A stretch of 46,814 bases of DNA from Nitrosomonadales bacterium (GTDB taxonomy: Bacteria > Pseudomonadota > Gammaproteobacteria > Burkholderiales > Nitrosomonadaceae), in contig VFJL01000026.1 in the NCBI GenBank assembly GCA_009886095.1, positions 1 through 46,814 of the forward strand, given 5' to 3'. Position 1 is the stretch's first letter. The number at the start of each line of letters is the position of its first letter. This document shows, piece by piece, positions 18,514-26,679 of this stretch. Position numbers and translations under genes: made by a program. The notes under the pieces are model-generated. The model saw only the letters and a list, made by a program, of their open reading frames with translations, did no database searches and was not told the DNA's origin.

Positions 18514-19194
18514 ATGAAATTAATCTCGGGGATTGAATTGTCGGGTGAAACAGTAGTCAAAGAAACAGTCGTATTGGTACATGGCCTGTGGGTGCATGGC
18601 TGGATCATGGCATTATTGGGGTGGAGATTGCGGCGCTGCGGTTTTCATACCATCATTTTCTCCTATCCATCTATGCATGCCTCGCTGTCACAAAATGCTC
18701 TTTTGCTGTCGCGGTTTATCGCAGGGATTGCTGCACCGCGCATACACTTTGTTGGCCATAGTATGGGAGGACTTCTGTTACTGCAGATGCTGGCGGAATA
18801 CTCAGCACCACGCACCGGTCGTATGGTGCTGATGGGAAGTCCCTATCACCCGAGTTATGCGGCCAGCAAGCTTGCGCGCTTCACTCCTGGACGATGGCTA
18901 ATAGGGCGTAGCATGGGGCAATGGCTGAATCAGAAGGTACCTGTGTGTCCCAATCAATACGAGGTTGGATCAATCGCTGGTTGCCTGAGTCTGGGTATCG
19001 GCAGGCTGATAGGTGGGCTGCCGTACCCCAATGATGGGGTGATAGCGGCCGAGGAAACGCGGCTACCAAGCGCAAATGACTGGATAGTACTCAATGTGAG
19101 TCATAGCGGCATGCTTTTTTCCAGCAGAGTTGCACGCCAGGTATGCGCATTTCTGAGACATGGATACTTTCTACACAATCCGGAGTCAAAGTGA
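18514..19194 (+). CDS. alpha/beta hydrolase, lipase-like
   Basis: A 226-residue serine hydrolase. The oxyanion segment is VLVHGLWVHGW (22-32), the nucleophile elbow is GHSMGG near 84-89, and a late histidine in NVSHSGMLFS completes the triad. It resembles short esterases/lipases without a signal peptide, so it is probably cytosolic. It follows bioD after only 27 bases and overlaps the next gene by 4 bases, so it appears to be part of the biotin operon. It is not a second BioH by sequence. Confidence 0.8.
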   Translation: MKLISGIELSGETVVKETVVLVHGLWVHGWIMALLGWRLRRCGFHTIIFSYPSMHASLSQNALLLSRFIAGIAAPRIHFVGHSMGGLLLLQMLAEYSAPRTGRMVLMGSPYHPSYAASKLARFTPGRWLIGRSMGQWLNQKVPVCPNQYEVGSIAGCLSLGIGRLIGGLPYPNDGVIAAEETRLPSANDWIVLNVSHSGMLFSSRVARQVCAFLRHGYFLHNPESK

Positions 19195-20279
19195 TTTTAC
19201 AAATCCCGCGCTCATTAAAACTTACCATTGTCGTGAGTCAGATTATCTGGCTTGGAAGCTGTGCCAATCTTCCCTATTACGCTCAGGCCGTGGACGGTCA
19301 GATGGATATCCTGCGCCGGGCTCAACCGATTAGCACGATTATCGCCGATCCCGATGCCGACCAAAAACTGAAGCGCGTTCTTGCCCGAGTTGTTCTGATG
19401 CGGGAATTTGCCAGTCGCGAACTGAAGCTTCCGGATAATCAGAGTTACACAAGCTATGCTGATCTAAAGCGTCCCTATGCTGTCTGGAATGTATTCGCCG
19501 CCCATGAGCTTTCTACCGAACTTAAGAAGTGGTGCTTCGTAAAAGCCGGTTGTGTCAGCTACCGTGGCTTTTTCTCGCAGGCGGATGCAGAAAGCTACGC
19601 GGAAGAGCTTAAAAATGAGGGCTATGATGTCTATGTCGGTGGAGTTCGCGCTTATTCCACTCTGGGTTGGTTTAACGATCCAGTGCTCAATACCTTCATC
19701 GGTTATTCCGAAATGGAACTTGCCCGGTTGATATTCCATGAACTCACCCACCAAGTGGTTTATGTACCGGGTGACAGCGCCTTCAATGAATCTTTTGCTA
19801 CTGTGGTTGAGAAGGAAGGGGTTGGTCGCTGGCTGGACAGCACTGGTGCAACCTCGCAGCGGGCTGTATTTGACGCGAGGCAGGAAAGGGAGGCCATTTT
19901 TATCGCGCTGGTGCTGAACCACCGCAAGCGGCTAGAGGAGTTATTTACCTCAAACCTAAATGATGCAGAAAAACGCGTGGCCAAGGCACGCATTTTTGAT
20001 GAGTTACGCGAAGAATTCTCACAGCTAAAGACCACCAGAGCCGAATTCAGCAGCTATGACCGATGGTTTGCGCAGCAGCTCAATAATGCGTTGCTGGCAA
20101 CGATCTCCACCTATACACAACTGGTGCCCGCATTTCAGGTGCTGCTTGCGCAGCAGAATGGAGATATGAGCCAGTTTTTTGCTGCCGTTAAGGAAATAAG
20201 TAAGCTGCCAGAAACCGAGCGAGCTGCTGTGCTGCAGATAGCGGTTGAGGGTCGACGCAGGGATGTTGCTGAACGCTAG
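19191..20279 (+). CDS. zinc-dependent aminopeptidase-like lipoprotein
   Basis: A 362-residue protein starting at a GTG (19191) with CGGAG 6 bases upstream and a GTGA overlap with the hydrolase gene. The N-terminus is a lipoprotein signal (lipobox LGSC near residue 24). The zinc site is H183-E-L-T-H187 with E200 in NESFATVVE, a gluzincin-like arrangement. The whole matches the family annotated as putative aminopeptidase (Pfam Aminopep). Substrate unknown; it should face the periplasm. Confidence 0.85.
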   Translation: MILQIPRSLKLTIVVSQIIWLGSCANLPYYAQAVDGQMDILRRAQPISTIIADPDADQKLKRVLARVVLMREFASRELKLPDNQSYTSYADLKRPYAVWNVFAAHELSTELKKWCFVKAGCVSYRGFFSQADAESYAEELKNEGYDVYVGGVRAYSTLGWFNDPVLNTFIGYSEMELARLIFHELTHQVVYVPGDSAFNESFATVVEKEGVGRWLDSTGATSQRAVFDARQEREAIFIALVLNHRKRLEELFTSNLNDAEKRVAKARIFDELREEFSQLKTTRAEFSSYDRWFAQQLNNALLATISTYTQLVPAFQVLLAQQNGDMSQFFAAVKEISKLPETERAAVLQIAVEGRRRDVAER

Positions 20280-20301
20280 TTTTTAACTGCATGATTTGTC
20301 G

Positions 20302-20991
20302 TTACGTTGTCTTTCTGCGCGCCACAATAACGCCATCCCGGGTCGGATTGATAAAAGTATCAAATTCGGGGTCATTGAAAATGAGCCGATTATGCTCAAG
20401 GATTGCTTCGGTCCAACCAGGGACAATATCAACATAATCCGCTACCGCTACCCGTCCATGCCACAGCACATTATCAGCAATATAAAGACCACCGGGACGA
20501 ATCCGGTTCTTGGCCATTTGCCACACTTCGGGGTAATCTCCTTTATCCACATCGTTATAGCAGATATCGAATAACCCTTCAGTCTGAGAAAATATTTTCT
20601 GGGCCAGTCCCGCGTGGAAGTCGATCCTATCCCATAGGCTTGCTGAACCGAGATACTGTTCGGCCTTTTCCTTATTGAGTAAATCGCCATCACTACAGAT
20701 TACCTGGCCTTTCGGCCCCACTGCTTTTGCAAACCAGTAGGCCGAATAGCCATAGCCGCTACCAAACTCAAATATGCGTCGGGCATCGATTGTCCTGGCT
20801 AGAGTCTCAAGAAAAACACCCACCAGACGACCGACGATGGGAAAGTTATTCTCCTGCGCGACCCTTTCCATCTCTATCAGCACTGGATGATCAGTTTGAC
20901 GCAGCAATCCGCGCATATAATCTTCTATGGCGGGATGGACTGGAATCAATACGCTGGGATTTTGAATGGTTGGAGAATGCATAGTGGGCAT
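20302..20991 (-). CDS. class I SAM-dependent O-methyltransferase
   Basis: About 229 residues of the O-methyltransferase family 3 (catechol/caffeoyl-CoA type). SAM motif I is FEFGSGYGYSAYWFAKA; acidic residues in CYNDVDKGDYP and ADNVLWHG fit the metal-binding positions of this family. The start at 20991 is chosen for GAGGAA 6 bases upstream. It is convergent with the peptidase gene (22-base gap) and divergent from SDR copy 2. Substrate unknown. Confidence 0.85.
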   Translation of the reverse strand: MPTMHSPTIQNPSVLIPVHPAIEDYMRGLLRQTDHPVLIEMERVAQENNFPIVGRLVGVFLETLARTIDARRIFEFGSGYGYSAYWFAKAVGPKGQVICSDGDLLNKEKAEQYLGSASLWDRIDFHAGLAQKIFSQTEGLFDICYNDVDKGDYPEVWQMAKNRIRPGGLYIADNVLWHGRVAVADYVDIVPGWTEAILEHNRLIFNDPEFDTFINPTRDGVIVARRKTT

Positions 20992-21192
20992 AATCAATTC
21001 CTCTGAGTAGTAACAGGTGACAGGAATTTCAGACTCTCTACGCTGCTGACTTTACGCTCAACAGAATGGCAGGTCAACGTGACTATAGACGGGTGATTAA
21101 GGGTAAACATTGAGATTTCACCGTCCGGGCGGATCTTCATGCACTATGTGTGGAAAATCGAACGGACAGCAACTATCAAAGGCGCAACAAAT

Positions 21193-22008
21193 ATGAGACA
21201 GAAAATTGCATTGGTTACCGGGGCATCCAGCGGCATCGGAAAGGCCACGGCCGAACTGCTTGCTGCCAACGGCTACTATGTATTTGCCATAGCGCGGCGC
21301 ATGGAGCGACTGGAACAGATGCGCTCTGGGCAGATAGAGCCAATCCGGTTGGACGTTACCGATGCAGAAGGCATTCGAGCAGCAGTGGACCACGTCATAG
21401 CGACCAAAGGCCGGATTGACGTGCTGGTAAACAACGCCGCATTTGGCCAGTTGGGTGCGATCGAATGTGTTTCAATGGAGGCAGCGCATCAGCAATTTGA
21501 AGTCAACGTCTTCGGCTATGCACGCTTCATGCAAGCAGTCCTGCCACATATGCGGCGGCAGAAATCAGGGCGCATCATCAACATTACCTCGATTCTTGGC
21601 CGAATATCAATTCCAGGTTTTGGTTGGTACGCCGCTTCCAAGCATGCGGTAGAGGCGCTGTCCGAAGCTCTGCGCAACGAAGTGATAGGGTCTGGAGTCG
21701 ATGTGGTGTTGATTGCTCCCGGCTTGATCAAGACGGAGTTTGTTCCCAGACAGTTGGCACTGCTTGAGACCATCGTGCATCCATCCGTCTACCAGAGACT
21801 TCTGGCCGGGGTTCATGGTTTACTGGCTGACGAACCCAGATCGCCGGGGCCGGAGATCATCGCCAGGGCGGTGCTCGCTGCTGTCACAACAATGAGTCCC
21901 CCGGTACGTCATGCATTACCCATCGATTCCAAGATGGCCGTCATGGCCAGATGGTTACTGGGTGCCCGCATTTTTTTCTGGGCAATCCGGCGCATGATGA
22001 AAATCTAA
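21193..22008 (+). CDS. short-chain dehydrogenase/reductase, copy 2
   Basis: A 271-residue classical SDR. The cofactor motif is TGASSGIG (9-16), NNAAFG follows the NAG position, and the catalytic YAASK is in WYAASKHAVEAL. It is the same length as and about 76% identical by hand count to the gene at 3228-4043. I start it at 21193 (MRQKIALVTG) because copy 1 starts at the equivalent codon; the frame is open to 21139. Upstream, CGCTGACTTTACG(T/C)TCAACA-like sequence is shared by both copies (about 3085 and 21047). Substrate unknown. Confidence 0.87.
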   Translation: MRQKIALVTGASSGIGKATAELLAANGYYVFAIARRMERLEQMRSGQIEPIRLDVTDAEGIRAAVDHVIATKGRIDVLVNNAAFGQLGAIECVSMEAAHQQFEVNVFGYARFMQAVLPHMRRQKSGRIINITSILGRISIPGFGWYAASKHAVEALSEALRNEVIGSGVDVVLIAPGLIKTEFVPRQLALLETIVHPSVYQRLLAGVHGLLADEPRSPGPEIIARAVLAAVTTMSPPVRHALPIDSKMAVMARWLLGARIFFWAIRRMMKI

Positions 22009-22052
22009 CAGGCTTGGAGAAAGCTTGCTGCACCCTACGCCGTGCAAATTCG

Positions 22053-23414
22053 CTACTTTGAGACCCGGTGCAAGGTAAGCGTACTCTTGTTTTGTGTAGT
22101 CACCGTTGCAGTATTGCCATCTGTACCTATATCAAACGAAGTTGGATTATTTTCAGAAAAACCTGCACAGCCATTAGTGTCATAAGTGAATCCTTTGATA
22201 CCGAAAGCCTTGCTGCCGGCGTCGTAGGTATATACCGCAGATTCGACACCTGGGGCACCGCAACTTTTATGACCGTCACGATCTTGATCCCCAATGGGAT
22301 CGGCTAACAGGAATTTTCCATCGTAAAAGAATAAATAGGTTGGTGTCTTGATCGTGGCCGGATCCAGCACCCAGGCTCCGACGATGCCTTTCGGGTCATT
22401 TTCCATTCTGGAGTAACGACTTTCCTGGATTCTGGTCTTTGGGGGCTCCTTCTTGTCCGTAACTGCCAGTGGCCCCGCACGTTTTCCAGCATGGAAGACT
22501 TCACTAATAATGCTATGCTGCGCTCTCTCCCGTTGTACCGCCACAATTTCTGTGGCAATCATGTCAACACCATCGGTGCGGACACGCCAGGTTGGCTGTG
22601 GGTGCGACAGACCGGCTTTAAGATTGGTATCGAGTGACGGCTTTCCGATGATCTTGAATCCCCGGTTATCAAATTCAGAAAGGCTTGCCGTACCATACTC
22701 CACTCCCGCTGCGAAGATCTTGGTACCGCCGCACACCCGGTTAGCATCGCAGAAGTCATCCGTTATGGCCTCCCCCTGCAAATATTCACCTGATGCTAGA
22801 GTACGCAGCACAAACGCTGCCGAGGTTTCATGTCTAAACCAAATATTGGTACTGAGCGTTGCCATGCCTTGTGAAAGAAAGTGAGCATTGGCCTGTGCTA
22901 CTGTCTTGACTGCACCGGTGACACCGCCTGCCTCTCTTGCCTTCTGCAATTCGGCAGATGCTGCGAATACAGCAGGATCACTGTCCAGATCAATGGACGC
23001 ACTGATAGCGGCTGCAGTACCGGCTGGAATAGAAATACCATTTTCAGGATTGCCATCCGCATCCAGAGACTGCAATAAGACCAGCAGGTTTTGCAGTCGG
23101 ATGCTGCTATCTCCGGCCAACTCCATTGGCGTTACGATAGGCGTGCCTTTTACTTTCCCGATAATCAGGCTGCCGAGCTTGAACTCAACCGTGTCGCCAT
23201 GATTATATTTGTAGACCCCCTTCTCGTCTGTGGTGCCCGCAGCGCCAGAAGATGCCAGATAGGCAACACCACCAACTGCCGTATCGGTCAATATTCCTGT
23301 GGTTGCACCGGTTTGTGGCTTAGCGCCACTCTCCTTGCTGGCGCTTTTTTTCTCCCCATCGCAGGCAGTAAGAATTAAAACAAATGCCAACGAAATTAAA
23401 TATATCCCACGCAC
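22053..23414 (-). CDS. large adhesin-like lipoprotein of unknown function
   Basis: A 453-residue protein beginning with GTG (GAGG 7 bases upstream). The signal peptide ends in lipobox LTAC with C18 lipidated, followed by a low-complexity Lys/Ser/Gly linker. The N-terminal domain (about 39-190) contains VGGVAYLASSGAAGTTDEKG and KLGSLIIGKVKG, a pattern seen in beta-sandwich surface lipoproteins. The C-terminal half holds repeated strand-rich segments and paired cysteines (DFCDANRVCGG; CGAP..NGCAG). It is probably an outer-membrane or periplasmic lipoprotein. I do not recognise the family further. Confidence 0.65.
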   Translation of the reverse strand: MRGIYLISLAFVLILTACDGEKKSASKESGAKPQTGATTGILTDTAVGGVAYLASSGAAGTTDEKGVYKYNHGDTVEFKLGSLIIGKVKGTPIVTPMELAGDSSIRLQNLLVLLQSLDADGNPENGISIPAGTAAAISASIDLDSDPAVFAASAELQKAREAGGVTGAVKTVAQANAHFLSQGMATLSTNIWFRHETSAAFVLRTLASGEYLQGEAITDDFCDANRVCGGTKIFAAGVEYGTASLSEFDNRGFKIIGKPSLDTNLKAGLSHPQPTWRVRTDGVDMIATEIVAVQRERAQHSIISEVFHAGKRAGPLAVTDKKEPPKTRIQESRYSRMENDPKGIVGAWVLDPATIKTPTYLFFYDGKFLLADPIGDQDRDGHKSCGAPGVESAVYTYDAGSKAFGIKGFTYDTNGCAGFSENNPTSFDIGTDGNTATVTTQNKSTLTLHRVSK

Positions 23415-23740
23415 GTCCTACCTCTCTTCAGATTAAACTTCATTCAGGCGATTCTCTCTAATTCGATATCATATCAAACTATAACACTACGATCCTGAAA
23501 AGCAGTGTTCTCTTTTTCTGTCTATAGAATAGATGGAGCTTGCCACAGGGGAGGGGGAGGGTAGATGTCGACTCCTGACAGCAGCCCGGAAGCTTGCATC
23601 GTGTGTAGTCTAAACGACTCAGCTATAGTGACAAAATAGACGCCCACTACCCTAAACGGCACCAAAGTGCCAAAGTAGTGGTATTGTTCAGTCGTCTCCC
23701 CACGCCATCGCTGGCAACAAAATTTACCTGAAAGACAGGC
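23415..23740. other. divergent intergenic region, no gene seen
   Basis: This lies between the lipoprotein gene (minus) and prpD (plus) and must hold both promoters. I see no gene. A GC-rich purine run (GGGGAGGGGGAGGG at about 23549-23562) and a short inverted repeat GGCACCAAAGTGCC near 23659 are the only noticeable marks. Confidence 0.35.
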
Positions 23741-25204
23741 ATGACATCCCATATTTCCAACATCCGCCCACAGCCCGATCAAGTGCTGGTGGACATCGCC
23801 GATTATGTTGCCCACCGCAGCATTCACAGCAGCTTGGCCTATGACACTGCGCGCAACTGTTTGATGGATGCGCTGGGTTGCGGGTTGGAAGCGCTTTCCT
23901 ACCCGGCATGTACCAGATTGCTTGGCCCCATTGTTCCCGGCACCGTCGTACCGCATGGCGCAAAAGTCCCCGGCACCAAATTCCAGCTTGATCCGGTGCA
24001 GGCTGCATTCAATATTGGCACGATGATACGCTGGCTCGATTTCAACGATACCTGGCTGGCTGCCGAATGGGGGCACCCGTCGGATAATCTGGGTGGCATA
24101 CTGGCCACGGCAGATTGGGTGTCGCGCAATGCCGTGGCTGGCAGCACGACTGTGGATGAAAAGCCGTTATTGATGCGCGATGTGCTAACCGCAATGATCA
24201 AAGCCCACGAAATTCAAGGCTGCCTGGCATTGGAAAATAGCTTCAACCGGGTGGGCTTGGATCATGTGCTGCTGGTGAAAGTCGCTTCCACTGCAGTGGT
24301 GACGTACTTGCTCGGTGGCAGCCGCGATCAGATCATCGATGCACTGTCACAAGCCTGGGTGGACGGGCAAGCGCTGCGCACTTATCGCCATGCGCCCAAT
24401 ACCGGCTCACGCAAATCCTGGGCGGCGGGTGACGCCACCAGTCGCGCGGTGTGGCTGGCATTGATTACGCTCAAGGGGGAAATGGGCTACCCCTCGGCAC
24501 TGACTGCCAAAACCTGGGGGTTCTACGATGTGCTGTTCAAGGGGCAGCCATTCAAGTTTCAGCGGCCAGTAGAACAATGGGAGTCTTACGTAATGGAGAA
24601 TGTGCTGTTCAAGATTTCCTTCCCTGCTGAATTTCATGCCCAGACAGCGGTGGAATGCGCCATGCAACTGCACCCCTTGGTCAGGGAGCGGATCGAAGAC
24701 ATCAAAAAAATCACGATCCGCACTCACGAGGCGGCGATCCGTATCATCGACAAGCAGGGGCCGCTCAACAATCCTGCCGACCGCGATCATTGCATGCAGT
24801 ACATGCTGGCGGTGCCGCTGATTTTCGGGCGGCTTACTGCCGCTGATTATGCCGATGCTGTTGCCGCAGATCCGCGCATCGACAAGTTGCGCGACAAAAT
24901 CATCTGTGTCGAAGACCCACAATTCACCAAGGATTATTACGACCCTGAAAAACGTGCCATCACCAACGCTGTTACGGTGGAATTCAAGGATGGTCAAACG
25001 CTGCAGGAAGTGGTGGTGGAGTACCCTATCGGCCACAAGCGTCGCCGCAAGGAGGGGATGCCGCTATTGGAAGCCAAATTCAGAACTAATCTTGCGCGCT
25101 GCTTCCCGGCAAAACAGCAACAAGCGATTGTTGATCTGTGCCTCGACCAGAAGAGACTGGAAGCGACAGCAGTTAGTGATTTTGTTGATATGTTCGTGAT
25201 TTGA
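23741..25204 (+). CDS. prpD: 2-methylcitrate dehydratase (MmgE/PrpD family)
   Basis: A 487-residue protein matching PrpD along its length: [49 protein letters not shown], and [17 protein letters not shown]. PrpD dehydrates 2-methylcitrate to 2-methyl-cis-aconitate and can also act on citrate. The rest of the methylcitrate cycle (prpB, prpC) is not in this window. An aconitase gene lies 8 kb away, beyond the P450 cluster. A long palindrome follows the stop. Confidence 0.9.
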   Translation: MTSHISNIRPQPDQVLVDIADYVAHRSIHSSLAYDTARNCLMDALGCGLEALSYPACTRLLGPIVPGTVVPHGAKVPGTKFQLDPVQAAFNIGTMIRWLDFNDTWLAAEWGHPSDNLGGILATADWVSRNAVAGSTTVDEKPLLMRDVLTAMIKAHEIQGCLALENSFNRVGLDHVLLVKVASTAVVTYLLGGSRDQIIDALSQAWVDGQALRTYRHAPNTGSRKSWAAGDATSRAVWLALITLKGEMGYPSALTAKTWGFYDVLFKGQPFKFQRPVEQWESYVMENVLFKISFPAEFHAQTAVECAMQLHPLVRERIEDIKKITIRTHEAAIRIIDKQGPLNNPADRDHCMQYMLAVPLIFGRLTAADYADAVAADPRIDKLRDKIICVEDPQFTKDYYDPEKRAITNAVTVEFKDGQTLQEVVVEYPIGHKRRRKEGMPLLEAKFRTNLARCFPAKQQQAIVDLCLDQKRLEATAVSDFVDMFVI

Positions 25205-25242
25205 TTTGTTGCAGATTGTTCATTAGGGAAACATCGATTTAT

Positions 25243-25320
25243 TTAGGCCGTTCGGGCTTAAGTAGTGACTTGGCACGGGGTTATCGTGCTTTAGTCACTA
25301 CTTAACCACGAACGGCCTAA
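25243..25320. repeat. 78-base near-perfect palindrome between convergent genes
   Basis: Outer arms TTAGGCCGTTCG/CGAACGGCCTAA pair over 12 bp. After a small internal loop, TTAAGTAGTGACT/AGTCACTACTTAA pair over 13 bp, then GCACG/CGTGC closes around GGGTTAT. A further inverted pair, GTTCATTAGG at 25218 and CCTAATGAAC at 25316, overlaps the outer arm. It sits between the ends of prpD and the P450 gene. It could be a strong bidirectional terminator, though without a T tract, or a small palindromic mobile element. Confidence 0.85.
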
Positions 25321-25353
25321 TGAACTATCCTGGGTTTATTGTAACTTCACATC

Positions 25354-26637
25354 CTACAGCGTGCTCCAAAATAAATCGTATTGTTCCGGGAAAGGCCCCG
25401 CTTTGTAGTCAATGCTGCTTTTGGCCTGTATCTCTTGTCGGATCAATACCTGACGCACCATTTCCGGGATCATCACCATGCCTACGTAACGCCCCAGGCA
25501 TTCGTGACTGCCGAAACCAAAATGGAAATAGTTGTACCAGTTGCGTTGCGGAATAAATTCATCGGGAGATTCAAATGCCCGCTCATCGAATGTCGCTGAC
25601 ATGGTCACTGGCAAGACATAGGTACCTGTGCGGAGGACGGTTTCATGGTCTGTACCCTTAGCAGCAGTGTAATCGCTGGCAGTCGTACGAAACAGATAGG
25701 GAGTAATCGGCACAAAGCGTAAGGCTTCCCAGACAATACCATCGAATTCGGCGGGCGTATCCTGCTGTGCAGCAGCTTTTGCCTTGGCAAGCCATTCCGG
25801 ACGCTCAAGCAAATATTGCAGTACCTGCGCCACTGCCTGCGAAGTGGTTTCAATTGCGCCAATCAGAAGACCACCCGCATTGATACCCTGGCGCTTAATA
25901 TCGAAATCTAGTTGTTTTGGATAACCCGTGCGCAACATTCTCGTTACAATATCGTCGTCTAATCGCACCAGAGTCGATAGCGTTATTTCTTCTGCTTTCA
26001 CTGCCAGAAAACGGCGAGCAATAAGCTCAAGTATAAATTTTCCGAGCTTTTCGGAAGTTTCATTGTGGCGGTCAATCACAGATTTGGATTTTTCTGGCGG
26101 CAATAAATCGAAGGGTTGATTATGAAAAGTATCATACTGATTCCAGTAAGACCACTCGATCAAGTCACGCCGTTTTGCGCCAGTAAGACCGAAGTATTCG
26201 CGCACCAGCGTCGCTGGCACCATGCGGCAGTAATCATTAACCACATCAATGTAGCCGTTGGCAGTGTCAAGTATCCCTTTGGCAATATTCCCCACCATGG
26301 CACGCACTACCGGAAGATCATCACGATTTAACATGCACTGCATCAGCGATTTCTCGCGAGTGTGCAAGGCATCATCGTCATGCGCCATCATATAATCACC
26401 CATTTTCGGAACGTAAGGCGCAACCGTAAATACTTTGGGCATGCTCAACACTTCCCTGACATCGTCGAAGCGCGTGATCAGGGTACATTGTGGAGTCACC
26501 AGAATGGGTCGATTCTCACGTAGCTCCTTGAAGAATGGCAACGGCTCTGTATCAATCCAACGGCGAACCATTGGAAACTTATCTGCATCAGTGGCTGCGT
26601 CATACTGCGCCAGATAATGGTTTGTACTTGTATTCAT
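25354..26637 (-). CDS. cytochrome P450
   Basis: A 427-residue soluble bacterial-type P450 monooxygenase. The I-helix segment GLLIGAIETTSQ is near 256-267, the ExxR motif is E304-A-L-R307, and the haem loop is FGFGSHECLG with C380 as thiolate ligand. There is no signal peptide or membrane anchor, so it is cytosolic. It starts 43 bases after the upstream di-haem gene, with AAGGGAG before its ATG, and is the last gene of the cluster. No ferredoxin or reductase is encoded nearby. The substrate cannot be read from sequence. Confidence 0.95.
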   Translation of the reverse strand: MNTSTNHYLAQYDAATDADKFPMVRRWIDTEPLPFFKELRENRPILVTPQCTLITRFDDVREVLSMPKVFTVAPYVPKMGDYMMAHDDDALHTREKSLMQCMLNRDDLPVVRAMVGNIAKGILDTANGYIDVVNDYCRMVPATLVREYFGLTGAKRRDLIEWSYWNQYDTFHNQPFDLLPPEKSKSVIDRHNETSEKLGKFILELIARRFLAVKAEEITLSTLVRLDDDIVTRMLRTGYPKQLDFDIKRQGINAGGLLIGAIETTSQAVAQVLQYLLERPEWLAKAKAAAQQDTPAEFDGIVWEALRFVPITPYLFRTTASDYTAAKGTDHETVLRTGTYVLPVTMSATFDERAFESPDEFIPQRNWYNYFHFGFGSHECLGRYVGMVMIPEMVRQVLIRQEIQAKSSIDYKAGPFPEQYDLFWSTL

Positions 26638-26679
26638 CGGTAAACTCCCTTATGTGTAGTAAGTTGCGATTGATTCGGA

